From Sorex araneus (taxonomy: Eukaryota > Chordata > Mammalia > Eulipotyphla > Soricidae), in assembly GCF_027595985.1 (NCBI RefSeq), contig NC_073304.1, forward strand, positions 218,992,000 through 219,055,999: a stretch of DNA of 64,000 bases, written 5' to 3'. A program made the position numbers and the translations under genes. Positions within the stretch are counted from its first letter, which is position 1, and every line of letters starts with the position of its first letter. This document shows, piece by piece, positions 51,645-64,000 of this stretch. The notes under the pieces were generated by a model, which saw only the letters and a list, made by a program, of their open reading frames with translations, did not search any database and had not been told where the DNA came from.

Positions 51645-54400
51645 CTGCGGGGACACCAAGGGGGGAGCCGGAAGTCAGCGGGGACCTCCCTGCCAGTCAC
51701 CCACAACCCCGAGGCCCCAGGAAGCGAAGTTGGGGGGCAAACACGTGCCCTGGTGTTTGTGGCGTCCCAAGGAGCTGGGGCAGGTGAGTCCCGGGCTGGC
51801 CACCCCCACTTCCGGTCCAGCGTGGAGGGGGGACAGTAAAAGGTCAGCTGCGCAAGCCCCCCGTCCCCTGACTGCCTGCTGGCCCCGCTGGACTTTCCCC
51901 AGGTCCTGCAGACCCACCCCCACCCCTTGGTGCTCCCTGGGAACGGGGAGCCGCACCCAGCCAGGGCAGGAAACGGGGCGGGGCAGGAAGCAGTCTGACA
52001 GGTTTCCCGGGAGTCTGAGACCCTGGGAGGCAGGGCTGGATCTCCTTTCCTGAGCTTGGGGTGGGGTCACCAGGGGGCCCCAGAGGCCCTGACTCCCCCC
52101 ACCCCGGCCTCCAGCACCCCAGCCCCAAGGAGCTTTTCGCAGAATTTGGGCCCCCCGCAAATAGTTTTTAGCCCCTTCGTTCACATCTCCCAAGGCCTCA
52201 GGTGTCCTCATCTGTAAAACAGGGCACCCCACACCCCTTTCTCTCGAAGGCCACTGTGGGGAGTCGGTGTCTCTGCCCCTGCAGCACCCCCCTCTCTCTG
52301 GCAGAGACTTGGGGTCCGTGAAGAGCTGAGCTGCCCCTGTGCGGGGCGGGAAGCGCCCACTGGTTCCCTCCCCGCAGCCAGGAACCTCGGGGACAGATTT
52401 CAAAGCTCCAGCTCTGCTCCCTTCCTTACACCAGGGGAAACTGAGGGCACAGCAGAGAGAGGGCGGGGTGGGGGGCCCAAGGCCAGATTGGGCAGCAGTT
52501 GTGGGGTCCCCTGAGTAGACCCCTCATCACCCAGCAGGCACAGAGGTGACCACCCCACCCTGTGAGCGGCCTCTAAGCAGGCAGACCCCAGGCGGGACCC
52601 CCAAAGGCTGGCCAGAAGCACCCCACACCTCAAACCCCTTCACTCTAGGCTGGAGGTACAGACGAGGGTGGGGTGCAGCCTGCCCCCTCCCAGATCCCCC
52701 CCCCAGAAGGAGGCGGGACAGGCAGGTCTCAGCCTTTTATGGTGACGCCAGCCAGTGCCAGCTCCTCCTCTGCCCCGGGGCACCCTTGGAACAGGCCAGG
52801 GCAGGAGACAGCCCCCCTCCACCCACCCCTCCTGCAGCACTGTGAGCCGTGAGTCAGAGTTTCGGACTAGACTGATCACTGGGGAACACCCTCCGCGGGC
52901 TCGGGGCTGCCCGGAGCGCCTGCAACCCCTAACACTGACCAATGCCACCCACAGCTGCCATTCTGGCCCCCAAGGGTGGGAGGGGAGAGGGAGAGAGAGC
53001 GGCTGGCGGCTGCCATAGACCCGGGCGAGGGAAGCAGGCAGGGGAGAGGGTCTGGGGTTCCCGTACCACGTCTGTGTGATCCAACAGCTCCTGCCCTGAC
53101 CAGTGCAGGACGCCCCTCCCCATTCTGCCTGAACGGGGATCTCCCTGCTGAGCAGGACAGACCGTGGGCACCCCCCGTCTTGACACATCTGAAGGGGACA
53201 CCAAGGTTAGGACTGGCCGGGAGAGGGGGGCGGTGAATGGCTCAGCTGGTCCCTCACCTGCCCAGGTGATGCCAAGAGAAACAGGGCTGAAACGCTGCCC
53301 AGAGCGGGACAGAGGCCACCCCACCTGGAGGGCACGAGGCCCATGAGGGGAAGCCCAGCTGCCTGGACCTGCAGAGGCTGTCCTGCCCCCGGGGGCCAGA
53401 CCCAGGCGAGGAGACAGCTCCACGGGGAGACCACAGCAGCCTCTGAGCCCAGCCAGGGGCCCTTTCTGAGTGGGGCCCCGAGAGAGGGCCAGACAGCCCG
53501 AGGCAGGGGTGAGGGGGTGCCACGCCGTGGAACTCAGCTGCCCGAGACTCGTGTCCCTGGGCGCTGACTACAGAGCGTGGACGTGGACGCCAGGGGCCCA
53601 GGGGCCCCAGGACAGGGCAGAGACGGCTAAGGGGGCGCGCTCAGAGCTGGCGGCCAGCTCCGAGAGGCCAGAGCCTGGGCAGAGCACCTGGGCGGGGCAG
53701 GCTCCTGGGGAGGCTGGAGGCGCCCAGGAAATTCCCCCTCAAATGCTGGTGCAGCAGATCCCGGCGGGAAAGGGCCGCACCCAGCTGGACCTGGACCCTG
53801 GGCGGCGGCGGCGGCGCCGGCCCCTGCGTGGAGCCGGGTGGAAGAGGGCAGATAGACGCGGCCCTGCCCAGCACCCTGGGTGGACGGCAGAGCCAGACAC
53901 GGGCCGGACGGGCGGGCGGCTGCAGAGCTGAATGGGGCGCCTTTGTCTGGCAGGCAGGCTCCATTGTTGGCAGGCCTGGAGGGAAAAGTCAACTCCGAGA
54001 AGGGGGGGAAGGAGGGGCACTGAGCAGGGCACAGGAAGAGGGGGGACAGAATCTGGGGCGGGGGCCTGGGCAGGAACCTTCCGGGCCTGCAGGAAGCCTG
54101 CTTTGGGCCAGCTCTGTCCTTCATCCCCTTTTCCACCTGGGCCCTGCAGACCCACCCCCCCGCCTCCCCACCCCGGGCGGGCACGGGCACCCTGACTCCG
54201 AGACTGTCCCCCCCGAAGAGCCTGGCTCCGTCCGGATGGGAACCAGGATGTGCACCTGGGCCAGGCGTGTGGTTCAAGCCGTGGGCCCCGCCTGCCACGT
54301 TCGAGGCCCCGAGTTTGGTCTGTTCTTGCACCACACGGTCCCACCCCACAAACACCCCAACACCCCAGAAGTGGCTCCTATTAAAAAACAACAGATTGAA
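51645..54400. other. JUP intron 1, GC-rich unique part
   Basis: Several long frames occur because of GC-richness; none matches a known protein. A short MIR trace lies at 52430-52465. Possible intronic regulatory DNA, not resolvable by eye. Confidence 0.4.
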
Positions 54401-54900
54401 GAAGGCCAGGGCAATAGTACAGCGGGCCGGGCGCTGGCCTTGTCTGCCGCCAATCCTTGTTCAGTTCAATCCCTGGCCCTGAGCATTGCTGGATGTAGCC
54501 CTCCCGCCCCCCAACCAACCATACAACACAAATAAATAAGTAAATAAATAAAAAATGGGGCCAGGGACATGGCTGAATGGGATGGAGGACATGCTCTGCA
54601 CGTGGGACCCCAGGTTCCATTCCAAGCTTTGCACCATTAGCCATGACACACAACCCCCCCCCCCAAAAAAAAGGACAGTACCAGGAGTAGCCTCCAAGCA
54701 CTAAAAAAATAAATAACACTTCCTGAAGAGCTAGTTAGTATGGGGGTTACGGTCATTTCCTTCCGCGCCCCGTTTCTGGTTTGACTCCAGCACCACATAT
54801 GGTCCCCCAAGCACCTCCAAGGGTCACTCCTGAGCACAGAGCCAGGAATAGCCCTTGAGCGCCACCCGTTATCACCTAAGACCCCGAAAGTGTTAAAAAT
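54400..54900 (+). mobile_element. Three old SOR-type SINEs, JUP intron 1
   Basis: 54400-54535, 54557-54715, 54725-54900. Confidence 0.7.
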
Positions 54901-56309
54901 AACTCCCGCAGACACCCACGGGGACGGGTGCTGAGCGCTGCAGGCACCTGGGCTGGCGCCAGCACGTGGACGTGGGTCTCCTGAGACACGCCGGGGGAGC
55001 AGAGTGTGGGAGCAAGGGAGGGCTCCGTCAGCCCCCCACTGTCCACTGTCTGAGTGCTCCCGGGCAGGCGGCTGGACGTTCTCCAGCGAAGGAGCGCCGT
55101 GGTCCTTGCTTCTGTTCTAACCTTGCTGGACAGGAGCGGCCGGGCTCCTGCACCTCTATCAGGGCAGGGGGAAATGGCAGCAACGGCCAGCACAGACGGG
55201 GATGTCGGTCAGCCTGGGGGCACTCAGGACCCAGCGAAAACCCAGGCGCCCTCTCCTGTCTCTGCGAACAAGGAGCTACCTCCAGCCAGGCTAGACCCTG
55301 ACCCCCCCCACCCCTGTGGGGAGTGAGGGGTCCTGTCCCCAGCTGTGTGCTGAGGCTCACAATCAGACATGGACATTCTCCTCTCAGCAGCCCCAGGACC
55401 CCTCTCCCACCTCCTCCCTCTCCCCTGTGGCCCCGCCACCCCCAAGCACAGATGGAAACAAACTCGAGCAAAGCCCAGGACTGACCTCAAGTGCTTCCCT
55501 TGTGAGCTCTGCCTCCCCCATCAGACTGGGGCTTCCCCCACCTAGGCCTCTTCCCTCAGACTGGTGGCTCCAGGAGGACACCTCTGTGGCCTAGAGTTTC
55601 CTTGGCAGGTGCTGGGGCCTCCCCCATCAGACGGTCACTCCCCTGGGGTGGTGCGGGGTCAGGGCCCGGGGGACAGGAGAAGACAGAAGCCCATGCTGGG
55701 CGTCCGGAGGAAGGCCCCTCACTTCCGGCCTGGAGGAGAGCCCGGGCAGCCGCTGTGGACTGGACGGGCCAGGAGGCGCGGGGTCGGGCCAACCCAGCTG
55801 CTGTTTGTTTTCCACTTTCTGGGCTCCATCCCAAAGCAAACAAACCAGGGTGGGAAAACAAAGGGGACCCGAGGGGCAGGAAATGTCCCTCTCTGTGGCC
55901 CTAGCCCTGGGACCTCCAGGCTCCCTTGGAAAAGACGAGGGCTGGGGCCCCTTTTCCCATAGGCGCCCCCAAACCGGGACTCCTGGGCCTGGAAAAACAC
56001 TTGACCCCACCTCAGGAAGCAAACGCAAAGGGCTGATGCGAACAGAGGCGCCTCCCCACCCCACTGGCCCCGGAGAGCCGGAGGAGCCCCCAGAGGGGGG
56101 GGATCTCCACCTAGGGGTGCAGCTAAGCCCCACAGGGTTTCATGTTATCAGACTTTTCGGCGCCCTGAACAGCCTCCGCTGAGAGAAGTGACATTTGGAC
56201 CAAGGTTCGGTTCCACTTGTTTCTTGTATACAGAGCATGAGGTCATCAAGTGGGACGCTGCACAGCAAGACGATACCAGGAGCAGAGGCGGGGAAAGAGA
56301 CATACGGTT
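54901..56309. other. JUP intron 1, no feature recognised
   Basis: GC-rich, without SINEs for about 1.4 kb, unusual for this window. Confidence 0.4.
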
Positions 56310-57310
56310 CCTTCCTTCCTTTCCTCCCTCCCTTCCTTCCCTCTGTCTTTTTTGCAGGGACCTGGGATCGAACCCTGAGCCTCGTGCAAGGAAGTCATGC
56401 GCTCCAGGCTGAGTTATATCCCTGCCCCTCCACAAAGTAAGATCAAGCTCTAGCTTTTCTTTTTCTTGCCTCAACAAAGTAGAAATATTTTTTTTTTCTA
56501 CATCCCACTGTTCAGGGCCCAAGAGAGAATATAGTCGGCAGGGCATGTGCCTTACATGCAGACCAACCAGGTTCGATCCCTGGCACCACATACAGTTGGT
56601 CCTGAGTCCTGAGTCCTAAGTACACCTGGGTGCGTCCCCCACAAATAAATCAATATCACTGGGCAGGTGCTTGTGTTTTTAACACCAATCAGCTGTGATT
56701 TGGAGGGAGGCTATACCCAGTGGTACTCAGAGGCTATAACTCGATGCTCTGTAGTGACTTTTGCAAGTGCTCAAGGGACCCTTCGGGGCTGGGATAACCT
56801 GCTGAACTATCTCTCCTGACCCAGGTTTTTTTTTTTACTTCTTTTCTTCTTTTTTTTTGGGGGGGAGGGCGTGCAAGACAAATGCCCTACCCACTGTGCT
56901 ATTGCTCCAGCCTCCCCAGATTATTTTTTTTGGGGGGTGTACACCCAGAAATGCTCAGGGCTTACTCCTCACTCTGTGCTCAGGGCTCGCTCCTAGCAGG
57001 GCTTGGGGGGACCATACTGGGTGCCGGGGATCAAACCTGGGTCAGCCACATGCAAGGCAAGAGCCTTCCCCACTTTACTACCTCACTGGCTCACTTTTAC
57101 AATCAAGAGAGAAAGACAAGGGCTGGAGTGATAACACAGCGGGGAGGGCGTTTATCTTGCACGCGGCTGACCCGGGTTCGATTCTCAGTGTCTCATATGG
57201 TCCCCTGAGCACCGTCAGGAGTAATTCCTGAGTGCATGAGCCAGGAGTAACCCCTGAGCATCGCCAGGTGTGACCCAAAAAAGAAAAAAAAAGAGAGAGA
57301 GAGAGAGAGA
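56310..57310. mobile_element. Six SINEs, JUP intron 1
   Basis: 56310-56430 (-), 56515-56650 (+), 56695-56822 (-), 56830-56915 (-, partial), 56925-57092 (-) and 57119-57285 (+), the last near consensus with a (GA)n tail. Confidence 0.75.
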
Positions 57311-58835
57311 AGAACAAATATTGTGTCCAGCTCCCTCTTCACCCTCAGCTGAGCTGCATATCCACTGCTTTGTCCATCCCCCGCTATCCCTCCTGACCAG
57401 AGACAGGGAAAACCAGGTGTGTCGCCACTGTGTGGGTCACAGGAAGACAAGCTTCTCCCCTTGACCCCAGGGAGCCCTCTCGGAGCTTTCTCCCCAGGCC
57501 CGGCCGGTGGTGGCTGGGCAAAGAAGGCTCAGGGTCCCGCCATCAGGACAGAGCCCTGGTGACCAGCCTCGTCATTCAACTCCACCTACAGGGTCCCGGC
57601 CAGCCGCTCATGTACCCTACCCCTCCCGGGCCAGGTCTTGGCTTCCCCCAGGGTGCCCGGCGGATCTTGGGCTCACAGATGGCCACCCTGCTGTTCGCCT
57701 TGCTTCATCGTGTTCAAACAGGAGCTCACAGGAAGTCCCTCCTCCTACCGGGCCTGAGCGTGTCAGTCCCCAGTTCTGGCCCTGGGGGGGGGGGGGATGG
57801 GGACCTGTGAGCACAGGCGCTCCTGGGACGAGCCACCGGCCCTGGGGTCATGTTCTTCCTGCTCTCAGGGGCCCCTCAGCCTGTTCTTCCGCAAGGTCAG
57901 TGCCCTCATGCCTGGGGCCCCTGCCTAACCTGGGGGGTCCGGAAGTCCAGGGCTGACAGGCTCCGTCCTCAGGACCTGCACAGGAGCCCCAGCCCAGGCC
58001 CGTTCTGGTATCCTCGATACCAGAGCCAGGCAGGCCGGGGAGGCCAGTGACACTGGCCCTTTCTGGAAGAGCAACGCCCTGGCTGGCCCTACCCTGTGTC
58101 CCCAAAAAGGCCTTCCTGGAGGCTGAAAACCACTCCTGTCAGCCCCCAGACTCGGGGCCCCAGGGCAGGACTGAGCCAGCCAGCTCCCGACCAGGAGCGG
58201 CCGGGCAGCACCGACTGGTACAATCCAGTCCGACCACGGCCTTTTCTCTGCCCCCTCCCTAAGCAGCCTCCCCTCCCCCGCCCCCACCCCCCATGATCCT
58301 GGCACAGCCCCCCCTCCCCCCCCCCCACAGAGCAGGCAGGACAAGCCTAGAACAGCCGGGGGTCCTGCCTGCCTGGCTTCTTCCAGAAGGCGTCTGGGCC
58401 CCTGCCCTGCCCTGTCCTCCCCCCTGACCTCCTAAGGCTTCCACTTTGGGGCACAGGCCCCCCCTCCACCAGGCGCAGGCACCCCAGCCGCGGGGGAGGC
58501 CAGACCATGAGTCACTTCCACCTGACCAAACTGCCCCCCTCCTCACCACCCCCACATACCTTCCTGTGTGCTGAGTTCTCCCCAGCTTCCCAAGCCAGGA
58601 GCTCAAAAATGAGGGGGGTGGGGACAGAAACATTCTTCCCAGTCACCCTGGGTGGACCCAGCCGGACAGACTTGGGGCTTGGAGCTCGTGGACCCTCAGC
58701 CTTCTGGAACCAGCCTTGGGCAGCCCTGGGCAGTGTTTGGGCCTGTTGAGGTTTCAGCGTGCTTATCTGGAGAATAGGGTTATCTGCAACTCTAGGCTGC
58801 TCAGAATTCCAGGAAAGGGTTGAGGCAAGTGCCTG
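57311..58835. other. JUP intron 1, no feature recognised
   Basis: GC-rich unique DNA; frames here carry no recognisable domain. Confidence 0.4.
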
Positions 58836-58839
58836 ATTT

Positions 58840-59345
<506 letters not shown>

Positions 59346-59554
59346 AAGAAAGTGGTGTTTTAGGAAAAGTTTCCCTGCTATTTAAGTTACTCCTTACCAA
59401 ATACTCACTAGCTATGTCAGTATTGCCCTGGGTTTGTTTGGGGCCTCTGTGATGGTCAGGGGTTGATGCTGGGCTGGTCACACCTGGTGGAGCTAGGGGG
59501 CCCTGTGGGACCAGGACAGAACTCAGGACGCAGGCAGGGTCACTAGTCTCCTTT

Positions 59555-59625
59555 GCTAAAGAGATCACTGAGGCTCAGAGAAGTGAAGTGACTTGATTGA
59601 GGCCACATAAGGGATGATGTGAGAC
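59555..59625 (-). mobile_element. MIR fragment
   Basis: ACTGAGGCTCAGAGAAGTGA then ACTTGATTGAGGCCACA. Confidence 0.75.
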
Positions 59626-61239
59626 GCATCTTTTTCCTCCCCCCTCTCCCCCCCCAGGTCCCAGGAAAGGCCCCAGGGCCTCACAGGTACCAGATGGGCG
59701 CTTTACTGCTACCCTACGTGGGCTTAATGTCCAGCCCAGGCTAAGCCCGAATCCCTGCACTCAAACGCCCCCCTGCACCAGTTCAGTCTGAGGGAGACCC
59801 CATCCCGGGCTAAAGAAAGACCCTCTCTCAGAAAAGGAAGCCGCCCACCCATAGGCCCCCTGGCGGCCCAGACTGACCCTGTCCCACCTGCTTTCCCTGG
59901 GCCCAGGAGGGCTAGGACGGACGGGGAGGAGCCGGGTGCAGGGGTGGGGCTGGGGGAGAAGCCGGCCCAGGTCACCCAGGCTGGGTGTGATCTGGCTATA
60001 TGGGTGACTAATGGGTTCCTACCTGGTTCCCACCCTGGGCCTCCCATCCCGGAAGCAGCTGCCTTCCCAGGCACCTCCAGCAATGCTTCCTCGGTATTAT
60101 CTTTTCATCAGGCCCACAAAGCAGATTAGCAAAACTAATCATCTCGAAGGTGCTGTAATTACAACGCCTCCCCTCCTCCACCCTGGCCCGAGAAGAGAAA
60201 AAACAGGTTGTTTTCCCCCAAAATCCCAAGCCCTCATGGCTCCCCGGAGGAGGGGACAGGGCAGGGGAGGGACACAGAGTTCCTTCCAGATCACTCCATG
60301 GAGGGGGCTTTCCTCCCACCGCACCACTCACATCTGCATATGCCAGATTCGAGGGCCAGAGGGTCTTCCCAAGAGTTGGGCAAAGGAGCCCAATTCTCAC
60401 CTTCTCACCCCTTCATCTTCCTTTCACTAAGGGAGAACCCAGCCCTTCTGGGCTCAAGTACTGGTACAAAGATCCACTGCACCAAGGGATCTTGTGTGTG
60501 TGAGGCCCCGGGTTCCATTCCCTGCAACCCCTTGGAGAAAATAAATAAAATAAAATAATCCCACAACAGTGTTGAAACCTGGGTGAGAGCTGCTCCCAGT
60601 CCCTCTGGGGTGACTCTTAGGAAATTCGGAGGGGCTAGTAGAGCTGTGCCTGGACAACCCCAGCCCCCCACTTTCCCTACCTACCCTCAGGGAGGGAGTG
60701 GGTGGGGCGAGCATTCCACAAGGAAAGCATCTTCCTAATTCCAAAGACTCTTCTGCCTCCATGACCGACCAGTTCAAGACCTGAGGCTTGGGAGATTGCA
60801 AGGAGCCGGGAAGCCAGCGGTGCTCTTTGCCCCCCCCACACACCCCACCCCCCGCACTGCCCCACCCCCATTCCTGGGGAGGGGGCAGAGCTTGGGAGAG
60901 AGTCTCTGGCGGGGCTCCCAGCAAGGGGGTGTGGTGGTCCCCGGAGGCAGGAAGAGAAGGAAGAAGCTGCTTCCCTTTTCGGTCCAGCCAGCGGCCCCTC
61001 CCCACCTTGGGCCCCAGGAGCCCAACAAACAGGATAGAGGTGGGGGCAGGAAGCACTGGGCACTGGGCCAGACAGAGCGCAATCGGGCTCGGGGACGGGG
61101 ACCCTTGAGCCTGGGGAGAGGGTGGGCAGAAACAGGAGCGCCCTCACCCCCTCCCCAGAAAGGCGCCCTGATTCCTACTTCCTCCTGGAAAGTTTGTTTG
61201 GGGTCATTTCCCCGACAATAGGCGACTAGAGGAGGGCTA

Positions 61240-62360
61240 GATGTTTCCCCATCAACAGGCAGAAGGCAGAAGCTGCTGGCGACGGCTCCCACCCGCGCAT
61301 CCTCCGCCGCCGGAGCTCAGTCCCCGCGCGGGTGCGGGACCCCAGCTGCGCGCGAGCCTCGCCAACCCGGCCCGGCACCCCTTTCCCCACCTCCGCGGGG
61401 GGTAGAGCCCGAGCAGTGGCCGGTGACGCCGCAGGTTCCGGGGCTCCGGGCGCCTCGCCCCTCCGAGCGCTCACCTGCTCCGCAGGTGGGGCCCGCGTCG
61501 CTGGGAAAATGTGCAACTCGGCCCCCACAGTTGGGCAAGGCGGGCGCAGACAATAGGGCCCCACCCAGGCCTGGGGGAGGAGGGAGGGAGGGAAAGCTTG
61601 GATGACGCGTGAGGTGGGGTGCGGGTGGCCCCGAAGAGACCTGCGGCGGCAAGCTTTTCCGAACAGTCCGTTCCCCGATGCGCAGTGCGCCCCGGGACGC
61701 GGGCGAAGCGGGTGCAAGTCTCCCCCCTCCGACGCCCCGCCAGCCCAGGGCGGGAGTCAGAGACGCGGAGGCGTCGGGCGGGCTCGGGGGAAGAAGTGAC
61801 CCCCCGCAGGCACCTGGCCCCCGCCAGGCTCCTCCCCCGCCCCTGTCAAATCTCAGGCTCGCCGAGCCCCCTAAGTGCGCTCAGCCCCAACTTCGCGCCC
61901 CCCGCGCGGCGGCGCGCCCCCTGCCGCCGGTGCAGGGCAGCGCGCGCCCTGGCACCCGCCCTCACCTGCCCGGAGCCCGCACCGACCGGCCTCTCTGCCC
62001 CTCGCCGCCCTGCCCGCCTGCCCTCGCGCCGGCGAAACCTGCCCCGATCGTCCGCACCTGCTGGTGGATCCGGGCCGGGCTTGGGTAAGGGATCGGGCCG
62101 GGCTGGGAGCCGGCGCGGGCAGCGAATTGGGCTCGGCGCGCTCGGGCGGCGGCTGCTCCGGACTCTGGCCAAGGCAGCAACTCAGTAACCGAACAAAAGG
62201 CGAAGGGACCTGACAGCCAAGCCACGCCCCTCGGGCCCCGAAGCTCCGCCCCTGGGGAGACGCCCACCCGCGAGCGCGGGCTCATTGGCCGCCCCTCCTG
62301 ACTGTCCCACTGGGAGGCGGAGCCTCGCTCCCAGTCCCCTTCTGCCCCGCCGCCTCTGTT
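61240..62360. promoter_or_regulatory. JUP: CpG island at the JUP promoter
   Basis: CpG-dense DNA with GC boxes, about 10 kb upstream of the JUP start codon. This fits the human arrangement of one distant untranslated first exon. Confidence 0.8.
61966..62190 (-). other. JUP: JUP non-coding exon 1 (predicted)
   Basis: Consensus minus-strand donor GGGCAG/GTGAGGG at 61966/61965 inside a CpG island. Other possible donors lie near 61473 (GAGCAG/GTGAGC) and 62057 (AGCAG/GTGCGG), so alternative first exons are possible. The 5' end is a guess. Confidence 0.5.
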
Positions 62361-62515
62361 TATCCGCTGGCCATTGGCCCCAGGGACCGCCAGTCGGCTC
62401 TGGGGACGGCCTCCAACTTGAGGTTCCATCCGAACTCTGCACCTATTGGCAGAGAGAAAGTTACTTCCTCCTGATTGGGAAAGAAACTGTCAGTAGGACT
62501 CAAGAAAGAGCCAAT
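62284..62515 (-). promoter_or_regulatory. JUP: Cluster of five CCAAT boxes upstream of JUP
   Basis: ATTGG (CCAAT on minus) at 62284-62288, 62373-62377, 62445-62449 and 62474-62478, and CCAAT on plus at 62511-62515. NF-Y-type sites at such density usually mark a promoter. Confidence 0.6.
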
Positions 62516-62789
62516 AGAAGGGACGGGGTGTGTCTTGCCCCACCCTAACTAGGAGCAGGTAAGACTCTGTACTCTCCCTTCCCCCTACCTGTCCAACAGG
62601 TGACTCAGGGGGCGCCGTGGGAAAGGACAGACGCCCTCACCGGCCAGCCAACTCAGCGTCAGGCACGATGCTTCTTCAGGCTTATTCACCCATGCCGCAA
62701 AGTGGTGATAACATATTTGTAGAGCATTTCATAGGCTTTTTTGCTAAGTGGGATCGTCCCCTCCCCCACAAAACAGATGCTTTTGGAAT

Positions 62790-62945
62790 TTAGAATTAGG
62801 AAACCTGAGTCTGGGTTCTGCCACAAGATCTATGTGGTTTTAAGGTCACTTAGTTCAACGTTTACCTTGCTTCTCCAAATGGGTGCATTATCTACATCTC
62901 TCCCAGAAGTGTTTGAGGAAACAAATGAAGTAGAAGTTTGGGAAA
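62790..62945 (+). mobile_element. MIR fragment
   Basis: CTGGGTTCTGCCACAAG, TTAAGGTCACTTAG, CTCCAAATGGG in MIR order. Confidence 0.65.
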
Positions 62946-63044
62946 TCACTTGAACAATCACCAAATGTGCAAACTTAAATTAATAAAGTGGAATTTAAAA
63001 CCTATTCTCCTGACTTTTCTGAAAAATTGTTAGGACAATAAAAT

Positions 63045-63330
63045 AATTTTTTTTAAGTTTTTGGGCCACATCCGGTGATGCTCAGAGATTACTCCTGGCT
63101 CTGAGCTGAGGAATTACTCCTAGTGATACTCAGGGGGACCATATACAATGCTGGAATTGAATCTGGGTCTATCATGTGTGAGGTCAACCCTCTACCCTCT
63201 GTACTATCTCTCTAGCCCCAAAATGATCTAATTTTAAAGATGAAGAAACTGAGGTTCAGGGATATCACAAAGCATGAAGTGGCATATTCCAAACTAGGAC
63301 CCCCATTATTCTAATTTCAAGACCCACTGA
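63045..63330 (-). mobile_element. SOR SINE beside a MIR fragment
   Basis: 63045-63218 inverted SINE; 63238-63330 MIR with GAAGAAACTGAGGTTCAG. Confidence 0.75.
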
Positions 63331-63528
63331 ACCACATGTCCTTCTGGTGGAATAACAGCAAAGACATAAAATGTCAACTCAGTGGGAACAGGCTGAGAGA
63401 AAGGCAGAAAACAGATTTTCCAAGGAGAAACAGAAGGGTGAGGATTTGGAACGAGGATTAGAGGCAGGATTTATGTAAGGAATTTGGGGAGGGGGAAGCA
63501 GGGAGCTAATTTAAAATAAATCCGCACT

Positions 63529-63529
<1 letters not shown>

Positions 63530-63585
<56 letters not shown>

Positions 63586-63745
63586 AGTGCTTGCCATTGA
63601 GGTGGAGGCAGGGGAGGGGGGGAAACTGGGGATATTGATGGTGGGAAAAGTACACTGGTGAAGGGGCGGGTATTGAAACATTACATGACTGAAACCCAAT
63701 CATGAATGATTTTGTAACTGTGTATCTCACTGGATTCAATTAAAA
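63530..63745 (+). mobile_element. L1-like 3' end with (GA)n
   Basis: GA run, GAAAAGTACACTGGTGAAGG, CTGAAACCCAATCATGA, TGTATCTCACTGGATTCAAT, A-tail. The clearest copy of the family. Confidence 0.6.
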
Positions 63746-64000
63746 AGTGGAGCACTGGGTCCCCTGTTGCAGAAATGTCTGGTGAGTTAGCAGGGTGCTC
63801 TTCCCCATGGGCTGGGTGTGTTAGGAAGCTAAGGGCCTTTACTTTAAGTGACTGATGGATGAATGTCCGCTGGTGGTGCCCCGTGCTCGAGTCCTACAGA
63901 TACTCCTTCACCAATCCTTTAAGTAGTGACATCAGCAGTTTAGATGAGGCATTGGGTTCAACCTCAAAACACGGAACAACAAAATGACCCCCACCTTCAA

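Noticed and set aside
53627-54535. Frames of 200-250 codons on both strands
   Set aside because: Both strands are open over the same CpG-rich stretch in JUP intron 1; no match to any family.

Overview
Mammalian nuclear DNA, most likely from a shrew (Soricidae, Sorex-like). The call rests on very many copies of a tRNA-headed SINE of the type I know from shrews (head with Pol III A and B boxes, a conserved body around CCATATGG, then TGTGACCC and an A-tail), roughly one per 0.7 kb on both strands. Three protein genes can be reconstructed exon by exon, in the order and orientation of human 17q21.2: EIF1 (+), GAST (+) and JUP (-).

Layout. 1-5.4 kb: repeats and purine microsatellites. 5.5-8.4 kb: EIF1 with a CpG-island promoter (three NRF1-like sites, CCAAT, TATA), four exons and two poly(A) signals. 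8.4-22 kb: a dense retroposon field, including two short copies that look like reverse-transcribed LTR R regions, repeated insertions at one target, L1-like 3' ends and a decayed minisatellite. 22.7-24.3 kb: GAST, 98 codons, open and spliced, but without the dibasic site that releases gastrin-34 in human and with a 16-residue rather than 17-residue gastrin. 24.3-37.3 kb: no gene seen, although in human HAP1 lies here; the interval holds SINEs, an LTR-like element, an RTE-like LINE end and microsatellites. 37.3-62.2 kb: JUP on the minus strand, 13 coding exons totalling 2238 nt (745 codons plus stop), a CpG-island first exon and a promoter with four CCAAT boxes on its own strand. 62.5-64 kb: intergenic MIR, SINE and L1-like tails.

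The genes are neighbours but do not form a pathway. EIF1 is a 43S pre-initiation complex factor that polices start-codon choice. GAST encodes the precursor of the stomach hormone gastrin. JUP encodes plakoglobin, the armadillo protein of desmosomes and adherens junctions.

The most interesting material is in the mobile DNA. There is a SINE that shares its 3' end with an RTE-like LINE and ends in six-base repeats instead of poly(A). There is a composite of the common SINE with that LINE end. There are also two retroposed units whose 5' ends sit about 29 bp downstream of the TATA box of a related LTR in the same window and whose 3' ends match its poly(A) site. Repeat family names are from memory of consensus features; no database search was possible.
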